DNA from: Cyclobacteriaceae bacterium
GTDB taxonomy: Bacteria > Bacteroidota > Bacteroidia > Cytophagales > Cyclobacteriaceae
Length of the DNA stretch: 64,000 nucleotides
Reading direction: 5' to 3'
Assembly (NCBI GenBank): GCA_019638255.1
Contig: JAHBUD010000001.1
Location: forward strand, 1,364,001-1,428,000
Of the stretch, positions 1 through 7,976 are shown piece by piece. Position numbers and translations under genes: made by a program. The first letter of the stretch is position 1, and every line of letters begins with the position of its first letter. The notes beneath the pieces are model-generated. The model was not told the DNA's origin. It ran no database searches and was given only the letters and a program-made list of their open reading frames with translations.

Positions 1-9
1 ACTGACTCG

Positions 10-609
10 TTGGACAATTTGGAGTTAACTGACAAAATAGTTCGAATAAAAAAGGACTTACCAATCCTTGAGTTAGTTAACCATTACGTGACACTTAACT
101 CAAGAGGTAAAGTCTTTCATGGAACCTGTCCACTTTGCCTTTCTGCGGACGGACTTTATGTAATGCCATATAAAAATACCTTTAGATGTTATGGCTGTGG
201 GAACAGTGGAGACCCAATTAGTTTTATCATGAAGTATGAAAATATTCAATTTAAAGAAGCTGTGGACTTTATTGTAACTAAGTTCTTCAATACTTTGGGT
301 TATCCTGAGAATCTTACAACCGACATTATGAGAGGAGATGTTTATGTTCTTGGGCTGGTGGACAAGCATTTTTACATTGGCTTTACTCGAAATTTTGAAA
401 AAAGAATGACTGACCATTTCAACGGCAACGGTTCCTTGTGGACAAAGAAGTTTAAACCAGAACAGATTCTTGAGAGATTTCAAAAAAAGACCCTTAACTA
501 CGAGAACTTCTTGACTGAAAAATATATAAATGAATACGGGTACGACAGAGTAAGAGGTGGAGACCATATTTTCTTTAGTAAGAAGTATAACGCAAACCGA
601 CACAAATGA
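10..609 (+). CDS. DnaG-type zinc-ribbon protein fused to a GIY-YIG nuclease domain
   Basis: Residues 5-90 resemble the N-terminal zinc-binding domain of DNA primase: a helix with the ELVNHYV pattern, then Cys40-x2-Cys43 and Cys60-x2-Cys63, then GDPISF. The usual CHC2 histidine is Cys43 here. Residues 110-190 look like a GIY-YIG endonuclease, with VYVL at 111-114, YIG at 122-124, Arg132 and a later Glu before an RVRGG tail. There is no primase TOPRIM domain. The likely role is nucleic-acid binding plus nicking, but this is inferred from family resemblance only. The start at 10 is TTG; the frame is open to base 1, so the true start may lie upstream. The gene fills the partially visible first cassette, ended by element A. 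Confidence 0.7.
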   Translation: MDNLELTDKIVRIKKDLPILELVNHYVTLNSRGKVFHGTCPLCLSADGLYVMPYKNTFRCYGCGNSGDPISFIMKYENIQFKEAVDFIVTKFFNTLGYPENLTTDIMRGDVYVLGLVDKHFYIGFTRNFEKRMTDHFNGNGSLWTKKFKPEQILERFQKKTLNYENFLTEKYINEYGYDRVRGGDHIFFSKKYNANRHK

Positions 610-650
610 AACGACTGACAACAAAACACGAGAGGACTAGTGAGGGCACA

Positions 651-784
651 GCTACCAACACCGGGTTTGTTTAATGGCGGGCGACACAGTCGCCCGAAAG
701 TGTAAACAAGTTTACTTATATTCGTGTAGGCGGACAAATCCGTTGGATTTATCCGCCACTAAACAAACCCAACACGTTGTGCAC
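651..784 (+). repeat. attC-like element A (short form)
   Basis: The left edge GCTACCAAC (651-659) is the end signature of cassette 1, whose matching start would lie outside the window. Core arms GGGTTTGTTTAATGGCGGG (664-682) and CCGCCACTAAACAAACCC (753-770) pair with few mismatches. A perfect internal hairpin, GGGCGAC/GTCGCCC, sits at 679-695, and a second GGCGGA/TCCGCC hairpin around 730-756. GTTGTGCAC at 776-784 begins cassette 2. It lacks the internal AACGTT/GGACAG block seen in most longer copies. Confidence 0.75.
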
Positions 785-812
785 AATTACCCCAGACAAA
801 AACGACTAATGA

Positions 813-1187
813 ATGTTTGACTCATTCGGAAATAAAGTAAAAATCAAAGACTCACCTGAGACACGAGAGAAAGGACTTGCAGGTAAAACTGGTGACGTTC
901 ACGGCCAGACGACACCTTCAATGATGGACGTTGAAGTAATTGGAACACCAAAGACCGACTTTGCCATTAACGTTTACTTTGACGACTTAAAATCCTCATA
1001 CTGGTTTGACGAAGAATTGCTTGAGACTATTGATTATGGACAAGGTTCAGTGATAACACTTGACGGTGTAGATAAAAAATGGACAAAAGGACAAAATAGA
1101 CAATGGATTGAAGAGAATACAACGCAGACAATAATTCAATCGACAACAAAAACGCCAGACAAAAAATGGTGGGAATTTTGGAAATGA
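813..1187 (+). CDS. Hypothetical cassette protein, 124 residues
   Basis: I do not recognise a named family. The protein is soluble and acidic, with no signal peptide or membrane segment. The N-terminal half is rich in G, K and T (KVKIKDSPETREKGLAGKTG), reminiscent of a small beta-barrel of the KOW/SH3 kind, followed by VEVIG and a YWFDEELLE segment. The end is strikingly aromatic, KKWWEFWK. The ATG at 813 is preferred because the overlapping ATG at 809 stops after three codons. It is the only gene of cassette 2 (776-1367). The cassette ends GGGGTAAC-TGTGCACAAC and starts with the near-perfect reverse complement. Confidence 0.6.
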   Translation: MFDSFGNKVKIKDSPETREKGLAGKTGDVHGQTTPSMMDVEVIGTPKTDFAINVYFDDLKSSYWFDEELLETIDYGQGSVITLDGVDKKWTKGQNRQWIEENTTQTIIQSTTKTPDKKWWEFWK

Positions 1188-1200
1188 GTGAAGGGGTAAC

Positions 1201-1377
1201 TGTGCACAACACCAGGTTTGGTCAATGGCGGGGTGATGTGTAAGTATAAATTTTTATCTTCGCTACAACGTTTGCCCACTGCGGACAGTGACGACCTTGT
1301 CGGCCTTAGCATTCCGCGATGCTTCATTGCTAAGGCCTCCTAAGCCCGCCACTGCCCAAACCCAAACGTTGTGGCCA
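1201..1377 (+). repeat. attC-like element B
   Basis: Left edge TGTGCACAAC (1201-1210) mirrors the start of cassette 2 at 776. Core arms GGTTTGGTCAATGGCGGGG and CCCGCCACTGCCCAAACCC pair with mismatches. The centre has AACGTTTGCCCACTGCGGACAG, and a second hairpin GGCCTTAGCA/TGCTAAGGCC spans 1301-1337. GTTGTGGCCA (1368-1377) begins cassette 3. The right half is nearly identical to that of element G at 8542-8650. Confidence 0.8.
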
Positions 1378-1516
1378 ATTGGGTTAGCTCCGCGGACAGG
1401 GCGGTGTAAGCCGAGAAAGCAGGCCGATAGAAAGCCAAAATCTTTACAGAATGAGACAAATTATGCTCGACTGACGAAGAAGACTCCATGCCATTAATAT
1501 ATAATTAGCAAAATAG

Positions 1517-1547
1517 TTGTATGACTATATAAATAGTTATACATTTG
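1517..1547 (+). promoter_or_regulatory. Promoter and palindromic operator of the blaI-like gene
   Basis: A Bacteroidota-type promoter is visible: TTG at 1517-1519, a 20 bp spacer, then TACATTTG at 1540-1547, only four bases before the start codon at 1552. The spacer and box are covered by a 26 bp imperfect palindrome, 1518-1543 (TGTATGACTAT, ATAA, ATAGTTATACA), 22 of 26 positions symmetric. BlaI/MecI repressors bind such dyads, so autoregulation of the 1552-3247 operon is a reasonable inference. Confidence 0.6.
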
Positions 1548-1551
1548 ACGC

Positions 1552-1935
1552 ATGGCACACAAGGAACTGACCAAGGCAGAAGAACAAGTAATGCAAATCC
1601 TTTGGAGACTTGGCAAAGGCTTCTTAAAAGACATTGTGGAAGGCTTCTCCAATCCAAAACCAGCCTACACTACCGTTTCGACTGTCATTCGTGTACTGGT
1701 CAAGAAAAATTTCATTGGGTTTAAAACCTACGGGAAGATTAATGAGTACTATCCACTTATTTCCAAAACAGACCATTTTAAGAGCAAACTGAAACCAATC
1801 ATTACTAACTACTTTGATGGCTCAAAACGGGAGCTGGCTTCTTTTTTCGCCAACAGCCATTTAAATCTTTCTGAACTTGAAGAGGTGAAATCACTTATCG
1901 AAGAAAAGATTAAACAACTAAAACAAGGGAAATAA
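1552..1935 (+). CDS. BlaI/MecI/CopY family transcriptional repressor
   Basis: A 127-residue winged-helix protein with the family pattern: LTKAEEQVMQILW at the N terminus, then the recognition-helix region PAYTTVSTVIRVLVKK and a helical C-terminal dimerisation tail rich in E and K. BlaI proteins repress their own operon until a membrane sensor protease triggers their cleavage. The length is normal. The next gene begins four bases after the stop, and a promoter with a 26 bp dyad lies directly upstream, so this is the repressor half of a repressor-sensor pair carried by cassette 3 (1368-3528). Confidence 0.9.
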   Translation: MAHKELTKAEEQVMQILWRLGKGFLKDIVEGFSNPKPAYTTVSTVIRVLVKKNFIGFKTYGKINEYYPLISKTDHFKSKLKPIITNYFDGSKRELASFFANSHLNLSELEEVKSLIEEKIKQLKQGK

Positions 1936-1939
1936 CACC

Positions 1940-3247
1940 ATGATTTCAACAAGTTTATATCTGATAAAATCATGTGTGTTTGTAATGGCTTTCTACATTC
2001 CATTCATTCTGATTCTTAAGCGAACCACATTCTTTAAAATGAATAGGGCTTACCTCGTATTAGGACTTTTACTTTCATTTGTTCTTCCTCTATACAATGG
2101 GTTCACAACTATTTCATCATACTCACCTCCGGACTTGCCTTTTATGGAACCAATAGTTACTCAAACTGAATTGGTGATTTCCAAGGCAGGTGAATCTTCC
2201 GGTTCTTTAAACAAAAGCGTTCTTCTTTTAGCTATTTACTTGTTTGGAATTGCAGTCCGATTAAGCATATTGACTCTTTCAATCAAAGGCATTCTGAAAC
2301 TCAAAAAGTCGGGTGAAATTGTAGTTTATCGTAACTTGAATGTTTTCAAAACGAATACCTCTGTTCCTTTTTCTTTTTTCAATTATGTGTTTTTGCCAAA
2401 GACCATTGATGACCAGGGAATTTTGGAGCATGAGGCAGCCCATATCCAACAGTATCATTGGATAGATTTATTAATCGTAGAGCTGGTCTCCATCATTCTT
2501 TGGTTTAACCCTGTGATGATTGTTTACAAGCGGTCCTTAAAACAACAGCACGAATATTTAGCCGACCAAACGGCAATTAGAAGTGGCATTGACATCGGAG
2601 AGTATTTAATAAGCATTAAACGACAGATTGAACTTGCAATACCATTTCCACTGACTAATGAATTTTATTTCCTATCCATTAAAAACCGAATCAATATGCT
2701 AACAAAAAAAAGAACCTCCGTATATGGGCTTGCTACTTACACAATTGTACTGCCTTTAATCATTTGCCTTATTATGGCCTTTTCGTCAAGGAAGCATTTT
2801 CTAGTCATAGAGTCTGGAGGGAATGATTCTATTCAAGAGCAATTATCCTTATGCCTTCCCATTGATAAAAAGAATACCTTCCTGATGGAAAGTGGGTATG
2901 GCGAAAGGCTTCATCCTGTCTTGGGTGTTATGCGATTGCATACAGGAATTGATTTGATTGCTAAAGAAGGTGTTTCCGTAGTCTCAACTCAAGGGGGAGT
3001 CGTAATTAAAGCACAGTTAGCGGAGGCTTGGGGAAACATAATTGTCATTCAGCATGACGACACATACGCTACATCATATTCGCACTTGAAGTCGATGAAT
3101 GTAAAGGAAGGTGACAAAGTTCAGAAAGGGCAAGAAATCGGGCTTGTTGGTAACACAGGGTTGTCTACTAAAGTCCATCTGCATTTTGAACTTCTCAAAA
3201 ATGGCAAAGCTATAGACCCGATTACATACTTGCCAGAAATTAAATAG
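1940..3247 (+). CDS. BlaR1-like M56 sensor protease fused to an M23 peptidase domain
   Basis: Several membrane helices lie in residues 5-115, followed by the M56 zinc motif HEAAH at 164-168, a helix around 175-195 and HEYLAD near 204. Another membrane helix sits at about 263-281. The extracytoplasmic part (310-430) is a complete LytM/M23 domain: H334-x3-D338, S381-H382 and H413-L-H415. Classical BlaR1 has a penicillin-binding sensor in this place and none is seen here. The likely role is to sense wall damage or bind peptidoglycan and cleave the BlaI-like partner encoded four bases upstream. All metal ligands are present, so either domain could be active. The stop is followed by about 120 nt before element C. 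Confidence 0.85.
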   Translation: MISTSLYLIKSCVFVMAFYIPFILILKRTTFFKMNRAYLVLGLLLSFVLPLYNGFTTISSYSPPDLPFMEPIVTQTELVISKAGESSGSLNKSVLLLAIYLFGIAVRLSILTLSIKGILKLKKSGEIVVYRNLNVFKTNTSVPFSFFNYVFLPKTIDDQGILEHEAAHIQQYHWIDLLIVELVSIILWFNPVMIVYKRSLKQQHEYLADQTAIRSGIDIGEYLISIKRQIELAIPFPLTNEFYFLSIKNRINMLTKKRTSVYGLATYTIVLPLIICLIMAFSSRKHFLVIESGGNDSIQEQLSLCLPIDKKNTFLMESGYGERLHPVLGVMRLHTGIDLIAKEGVSVVSTQGGVVIKAQLAEAWGNIIVIQHDDTYATSYSHLKSMNVKEGDKVQKGQEIGLVGNTGLSTKVHLHFELLKNGKAIDPITYLPEIK

Positions 3248-3367
3248 CCAAAAGAATTTATTTCATTCTGATTGGGCTTTCACTGACAGGCGACAACTCG
3301 TAGGTCAGAAAATTAGCGACCGACAAAAAGTATAGATAACGTCTGACATCAACGGACGAAACCCAAC

Positions 3368-3538
3368 TGGCCACAACACAATGTATGTGCCATTGCGGGG
3401 TGTAGTGTAAAATTGTAGTTTAGTTTTCAAACAACGTTCGGTTACGGTGGACAATTTCGGAGCAGTCGGGCAAATCAGTCGTTTCTCCTTCATTTGCCCT
3501 CCAAGCCCGCAACGTCACATACACAAACGTTGTAGCTC
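3368..3538 (+). repeat. attC-like element C
   Basis: This fills much of the 402 nt gap between 3247 and 3650. Left edge TGGCCACAAC (3368-3377) with AACCCAAC before it is the reverse complement of the cassette 3 start at 1368 (17 of 18). Core arms TGTATGTG and TTGCGGGG pair with CCCGCAA and CACATACA. The centre contains AACGTTCGGTTACGGTGGACAA, and the second hairpin is GGGCAAAT/ATTTGCCC. GTTGTAGCTC (3529-3538) begins cassette 4. I see nothing else in the gap. Confidence 0.8.
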
Positions 3539-3649
3539 ATTGGCAAAAACATTGGTTTTCGTGGACAGTGACGATCAATTGACTAAGATTTTTTCGCGAC
3601 ATTACAACAAAATAAGGTGAATGTGTGTCTAATTGCAAAAAGGTAATCT

Positions 3650-4351
3650 ATGAGAACTAAAATAGCACTCGGACTTTTTGTTTTGACTGGACTACTAAGT
3701 TGTTCAGACGAAGAGGTAAACTATGATTTAATTGGAAAGTGGATTGACACAGAGAGTTTTGGATTACAATTCATTGAATTTTACTCGAAAAACGAAGGAA
3801 GGTTTGGACTGTATTCTAAAGACTACGAACGATATGAGAATTTTAATTACCGACTGTTCGACAATAAAATAGCGATTGATTTTATTGGTGATAATGAAGG
3901 AGAAACAATCCACGATTTAACATTTAGTAATAAAGACAAAATTCAAATTTCCGGGTTGACCGTTATTCCAGAAAATCCGACAAAGACTTACCAAAGAGGC
4001 AACATAAATAGTGAGAAGGAAAACAATGAAATTGTTTTAGGTATAAATGACATTTACTTTGACTTTGAAACTGGAATTAGATTACAGAGTTATCCAATTA
4101 ATGAATCACGATGCCCAAAAGGTGCTGAATGTATTTGGGCGGGATTTGCCGCAGCAAGATTTGATTTAATTGTGGACGGAAATACAGGACATACATTTAA
4201 CTTAGCGACAATTGATTTATCATCTGAACTTAGGAGAGACACGATTATAAATGGAATGACATTTAAGTTGCTGGACATAACTCCCCACCCCGATTTAAGC
4301 AAGGAATATAAAATCTCAGACTACAAAGTTATTGTGTCAATTGATAACTAA
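3650..4351 (+). CDS. Lipoprotein with CIWAG-type C-terminal domain
   Basis: A 233-residue secreted lipoprotein: the signal peptide ends in LTGLLSC with lipidated Cys18. Residues 25-110 form a beta-rich domain beginning LIGKWIDTESFG, like lipocalin-type lipoproteins of this phylum. The C-terminal half contains SRCPKGAECIWAGFA around residues 155-170, a cysteine motif recurring in secreted Bacteroidota proteins of unknown function. No catalytic residues can be named. It is the sole gene of cassette 4 (3529-4615). The preceding 110 nt after the GTT boundary may carry its own promoter, but I found no clear box. Confidence 0.7.
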   Translation: MRTKIALGLFVLTGLLSCSDEEVNYDLIGKWIDTESFGLQFIEFYSKNEGRFGLYSKDYERYENFNYRLFDNKIAIDFIGDNEGETIHDLTFSNKDKIQISGLTVIPENPTKTYQRGNINSEKENNEIVLGINDIYFDFETGIRLQSYPINESRCPKGAECIWAGFAAARFDLIVDGNTGHTFNLATIDLSSELRRDTIINGMTFKLLDITPHPDLSKEYKISDYKVIVSIDN

Positions 4352-4448
4352 ACTTTAACCAATAGCAGATGCGCGGACTATTTGGTAACGTTGGACAAGA
4401 TTTCGTTGCGTGGAGAATTTTCGGTTGACTTTGTCATTGGACGCCAAC

Positions 4449-4625
4449 GAGCTACAACAAAATGCTTATGCAATGGCGGGGTTCGGTGTAAATTTGTAGC
4501 TTTAGTTTTCAAACAACGTTTTGTCCCGGTTGACAGTGACGTGTAGGTCGCGCTAAACATTCCGCTACGCTCCATTTTTTAGCGCTCCTATTCCCGCCAC
4601 TGCATAAGCACAAACGTTGCCGGCA
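4449..4625 (+). repeat. attC-like element D
   Basis: The clearest copy. Left edge GAGCTACAAC (4449-4458) mirrors the cassette 4 start at 3529 (15 of 16). TGCTTATGCA pairs with TGCATAAGCA and TGGCGGG with CCCGCCA, separated by a single A/C mismatch. A four-base AAAA faces ACAAAC between this stem and the AAC/GTT ends, like the unpaired central spacer of attC. The second hairpin is GCGCTAAA/TTTAGCGC. GTTGCCGGC (4616-4624) begins cassette 5. Confidence 0.85.
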
Positions 4626-4664
4626 AGCCATGAACAAGATAGGAGTAACCATTAACGGACTGAC

Positions 4665-6152
4665 ATGAAGAAAATAATTCCAATCATTTTTGTTTCTTTA
4701 ATACTAACAGGTTGCATAAAAAGCAATAAGCACTACAAACTAAAGAATGAGGGTTTTTCAACAGAGTTGATTCAACTCAAAGACTACTTTCACATTCCTG
4801 GACTGTCTGTCATTATTAGACAGGGTAACCAAACGGTTTATGAGAACTATATAGGTTTTGCGGACATGGAGAAACAAATAGCCATTGATTCATCCACAAC
4901 AATCCCTATGGCTTCGTTGACAAAGATGTTTACTGGCGTTTTAATAATGCAATTGGTTGAGAATAAGAAAATATCATTGGATGAGCCAATAAACAAATAT
5001 GTTTCTAACGACAAAATTTCAGACTCTATAAAAGTTAAACATGTTCTATCTCATACTTCTCAAGGAGACGTGGGACAAAATTTCTATTATAGTGGTCGTT
5101 TTGGTTGGTTGACCACGGTAGTAGAGAAAGCTTACCAGTCGACTTTTGAAGAGGTAATCCAAGAGAAAATAATTAAACCACTTGGACTTAAAAATACCTA
5201 TCTACTAAAGGACTCTTCACAAATTCATAATAACGGTAGAAAGATAGCATTGCCCTATTTTTATGAAGGAGAGACAAAAGAAGGATTCATTGATTACGGT
5301 TTTTCTGCCGCTGCTGGTATTACATCAACTGTTCGTGATTTAGCAATATTCAGCAAGGCAATTGATGATAATTCTCTCATGACAGAAGAATCCAAGTTAA
5401 GAATGTTTACTCCATCCAAAACCGAGTTACAATATGGTTATGGTATTTTTAGCCAACAATTCAAAGACAAGAAGTTGATTTGGGGATACGGACAATATGA
5501 TTGCTACTCAAGTTTATTTCTAAAGGTTCCAGAAGAAGACATTACTCTTGTCATTGCTGCAAACAATAATCTAATGAGCGACCCGGCTCGTTTAATTTAC
5601 GGTGATGTAACCTATTCATTATTTGCAATTAGCTTTTTGAAAAATTATGTATTTGATATGTCGGACATACCGCTTATGGAAGACGAAAATTCTCTAACCA
5701 CTTTAGAAAGTAGAGTAACACAAAATAATTCTCAATTATATTTAAAAAAACTAATTGCACAATCCGTGGCAGAAAGTTTCCTCGCTATGTATGATTCGGT
5801 CAGAAGTGAACGAAGTAAACATATTCTTGAGCATACTTTTAAACAGTTCCCTGACTATGTAAACTATGGAGACTTAACATTAATGCACAATTTGATTTTT
5901 TTAAAAGCAATAGCTTTGCGTAGAGAGCATGTCGATTTTACCAATTTCGACAAACAGCTTAAAGAAATAGGACTGCAATTGGTAACATTTGATAACGACA
6001 ATCCTTATGCTAATTATTATTTAGCAAATTATTATCAAAGTAAGAGCAATTCTGACAGCACACGGATATTTTACAGTAAGATTATTAACGCTCACAATTT
6101 CTCAAAAAATTGGTATACGACAGAGGCTGAGAATTGGCTTAAAGATAAATAA
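4665..6152 (+). CDS. Serine beta-lactamase-family (class C/PBP-like) lipoprotein
   Basis: A 495-residue protein with signal peptide and lipobox LTGC, Cys17. The beta-lactamase fold begins near residue 40 (FHIPGLSVIIRQG) and contains S84-L-T-K87, the nucleophile motif. The second motif, normally YxN, reads Y142-S-G144, and the region SHTSQGD (129-135) replaces the common SHTSGL. After about residue 340 follows a helical C-terminal region that may contain TPR-like repeats. Family members include class C lactamases, D-alanyl peptidases and esterases, so the substrate is not assignable; the altered YxN argues against assuming lactamase activity. It is the only gene of cassette 5 (4616-6408). Confidence 0.8.
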   Translation: MKKIIPIIFVSLILTGCIKSNKHYKLKNEGFSTELIQLKDYFHIPGLSVIIRQGNQTVYENYIGFADMEKQIAIDSSTTIPMASLTKMFTGVLIMQLVENKKISLDEPINKYVSNDKISDSIKVKHVLSHTSQGDVGQNFYYSGRFGWLTTVVEKAYQSTFEEVIQEKIIKPLGLKNTYLLKDSSQIHNNGRKIALPYFYEGETKEGFIDYGFSAAAGITSTVRDLAIFSKAIDDNSLMTEESKLRMFTPSKTELQYGYGIFSQQFKDKKLIWGYGQYDCYSSLFLKVPEEDITLVIAANNNLMSDPARLIYGDVTYSLFAISFLKNYVFDMSDIPLMEDENSLTTLESRVTQNNSQLYLKKLIAQSVAESFLAMYDSVRSERSKHILEHTFKQFPDYVNYGDLTLMHNLIFLKAIALRREHVDFTNFDKQLKEIGLQLVTFDNDNPYANYYLANYYQSKSNSDSTRIFYSKIINAHNFSKNWYTTEAENWLKDK

Positions 6153-6282
6153 ATAAAAACTGATTTAAGACATGGCTCGCGGAGAGTTTTGCGTACATCG
6201 ACATCGATTTTTGCACGCGGACAATTTGGAAATTCAAATATAAATAGGACTAACCATTTATGTTAGGGCAGACGAAATGGCC

Positions 6283-6418
6283 AGCCGGCAACAAAATGTT
6301 TATGCAATGGTGGGGTGATGTGTAAGCTATAAGTTTTTACCTTCGTTCAACGTTTGGTCACGGTGGACAGATATGTTTTCAAAAGCCCACCACTGCATAA
6401 GCACGAACGTTGGCAGTA
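6283..6418 (+). repeat. attC-like element E (no second hairpin)
   Basis: This lies in the 354 nt gap 6153-6506. Left edge AGCCGGCAAC (6283-6292) with ATGGCC before it mirrors the cassette 5 start at 4616. TGTTTATGCA pairs with TGCATAAGCA and TGGTGGG with CCCACCA, a compensated change relative to element D. The centre has AACGTTTGGTCACGGTGGACAG, but the inner variable hairpin is missing, making this copy 136 nt. GTTGGCAGTA (6409-6418) begins cassette 6. No gene is seen in the rest of the gap. Confidence 0.8.
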
Positions 6419-6506
6419 ATACCCCAGGAAAAATTCCACCATGTATTCAACTTTTTAATAGACGACAGAGAGATAAAAAATAGTTTCGCGGATATACAAA
6501 TGACCA

Positions 6507-7616
6507 ATGAAAAAGACACTTGGGAAACCAGAGAATTGGCAAGATTTTGAAAGCCTTTGTAAAAAACTCTGGGGTGAAATATGGGGTATCCCGAATACTA
6601 TTAAAAAGAATGGGAGATTAGGACAACAACAAGCAGGAGTAGACGTATTTGGAATTCCTAAAGGACAAAATCAGTATTGGGGTATTCAAGCCAAAGGGAA
6701 AGATGATTATTCGGATGCGAAATTGACGGAGACGGAAATTTCAGAGGAAATTGAAAAAGCTAAAAAATTTCAACCGAAGCTTAAGACCTATATTATTGCA
6801 TCAACTTCTAATAAGGATTCAAAGATTGAGCAATTTGTTAGACTTAAGGATATTGAGAATCAAAAGGAAGGGTCTTTTGAAATCTTATTATTTTGTTGGG
6901 AAGATATTGTTGACTTGATTGAAGACAACCAGGGAATTCTTAATTGGTATCAACATGGAATTGGACAAAAAGGAAAATTCGACTTCAGAATTTTGTTCAA
7001 TGATATGCAGGAGCATCTAATTCTGAAACCAACATTTGAAAAAACAATAACTAGGTGTAAGCTGACTAATAAATCTGATGCCGAGCTACTATTGGATAGA
7101 TTGAGTTCTCCACTTGCCATAAGTGGAGAACTTGATTTTAACCCTCTTTTCCCATTTAGATCAAATAAAATCAATAAGTCATGGTGTGATTTTGAAATAG
7201 TAATGGAAAATATTGGTTCAGCAGTTATTGAGGACTGGAGAGTTATACTAAGATTTGTAAGTGGTGTAAGTAGACTAGATAACGATCATCCATTCTTCCC
7301 TAATCTTTCATTGATAAAAGATGTTGATGACGAAAACAAAACTATCACATATCGACCAATAGACAATAGTCCCCTAATCCAAACGGATAATAGATACTTC
7401 GATATATCTCTACTGCCGGAGCCAAATTCAGACAGTATTATTATGGAATGGGAATTACTAGCAAGAGATTATTGCATCAAAGAGAGCGTTGAAATTAGGA
7501 TTGAACCTGAGTTCATTGAAGAAATTACCTTTATGGAAGTGAACAAAGTGGCTGACATGACAGAGGACGAGGTTTATATTTCATACTATGTTGTTGAGAA
7601 AACAAATGACAAATAA
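6507..7616 (+). CDS. Mrr-like restriction endonuclease-fold protein
   Basis: Residues 10-120 match the Mrr/PD-(D/E)xK pattern: an N-terminal W-QDFESLCKKLW helix, G-V-D46-V-F-G, then W-G-I-Q61-A-K63, the catalytic D and QxK. Residues 120-155 add a helix-rich WEDIVDLIEDN segment. The C-terminal 200 residues are beta-rich and unassigned; they could be a recognition domain. The protein has no methyltransferase partner in the cassette, so if it is a restriction enzyme it would target modified or otherwise marked DNA, as Mrr does. The ATG at 7 bases upstream is in another frame and stops early, supporting 6507. It is the sole gene of cassette 6 (6409-7897). Confidence 0.7.
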   Translation: MKKTLGKPENWQDFESLCKKLWGEIWGIPNTIKKNGRLGQQQAGVDVFGIPKGQNQYWGIQAKGKDDYSDAKLTETEISEEIEKAKKFQPKLKTYIIASTSNKDSKIEQFVRLKDIENQKEGSFEILLFCWEDIVDLIEDNQGILNWYQHGIGQKGKFDFRILFNDMQEHLILKPTFEKTITRCKLTNKSDAELLLDRLSSPLAISGELDFNPLFPFRSNKINKSWCDFEIVMENIGSAVIEDWRVILRFVSGVSRLDNDHPFFPNLSLIKDVDDENKTITYRPIDNSPLIQTDNRYFDISLLPEPNSDSIIMEWELLARDYCIKESVEIRIEPEFIEEITFMEVNKVADMTEDEVYISYYVVEKTNDK

Positions 7617-7722
7617 TAGAACGTTCTAGGCTGGTTTGACTAAGCAACACAATAAGAATTAAAACCTTTACATCTTTACAATAGCGGACTTTGAAAACAA
7701 AAGAAGAGTGGAGAAGGGGCAC

Positions 7723-7907
7723 TACTGCCAACAAAGTGTATGCGCCATTGTGGGGGTTCGGAGTAATTCGTAGTTTGTGTTTCAAATAACGTTCAGTAAC
7801 GGTGGACAGTTTGGAGATGGTCGGGCAAAACATTCCTCCGCCAGCTGGCGGATTCATTTTTTTGCCCTCCTAATCCCCACACCGCAGAAACACAGACGTT
7901 GTGCGCA
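7723..7907 (+). repeat. attC-like element F
   Basis: This occupies most of the 360 nt gap 7617-7976. Left edge TACTGCCAAC (7723-7732) with GGGGCAC before it mirrors the cassette 6 start at 6409. ATTGTGGGG pairs with CCCCACA, another compensated variant of the core stem. The centre has AACGTTCAGTAACGGTGGACAG. The second hairpin is GGGCAAAA/TTTTTGCCC and includes an inner CCGCCAGCTGGCGG palindrome. GTTGTGCGCA (7898-7907) begins cassette 7. Confidence 0.8.
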
Positions 7908-7976
7908 AGGCGGCAGGACGGATTCAACTTCGAATAAAGACATTATTGACAGAGATAAATATTAACTCGGAATACT

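Noticed and set aside
100..624. Long minus-strand frames opposite real genes (100-624, 24118-24369, 45628-46077 and similar)
   Set aside because: They mirror coding sequence of the + strand, lack family patterns and have biased composition typical of antisense shadows.
1288..1497. Open frame of 69 codons overlapping element B; a similar frame occurs at 8568-8774
   Set aside because: The shared N-terminal residues come from the near-identical right halves of elements B and G, and the frames diverge at the GTT boundary. This is a repeat artefact, not a gene family.
7777..7965. Open frame across element F, and other frames within elements C, D and H
   Set aside because: They fall in the stem-forming repeats and show no coding features beyond the absence of stops.
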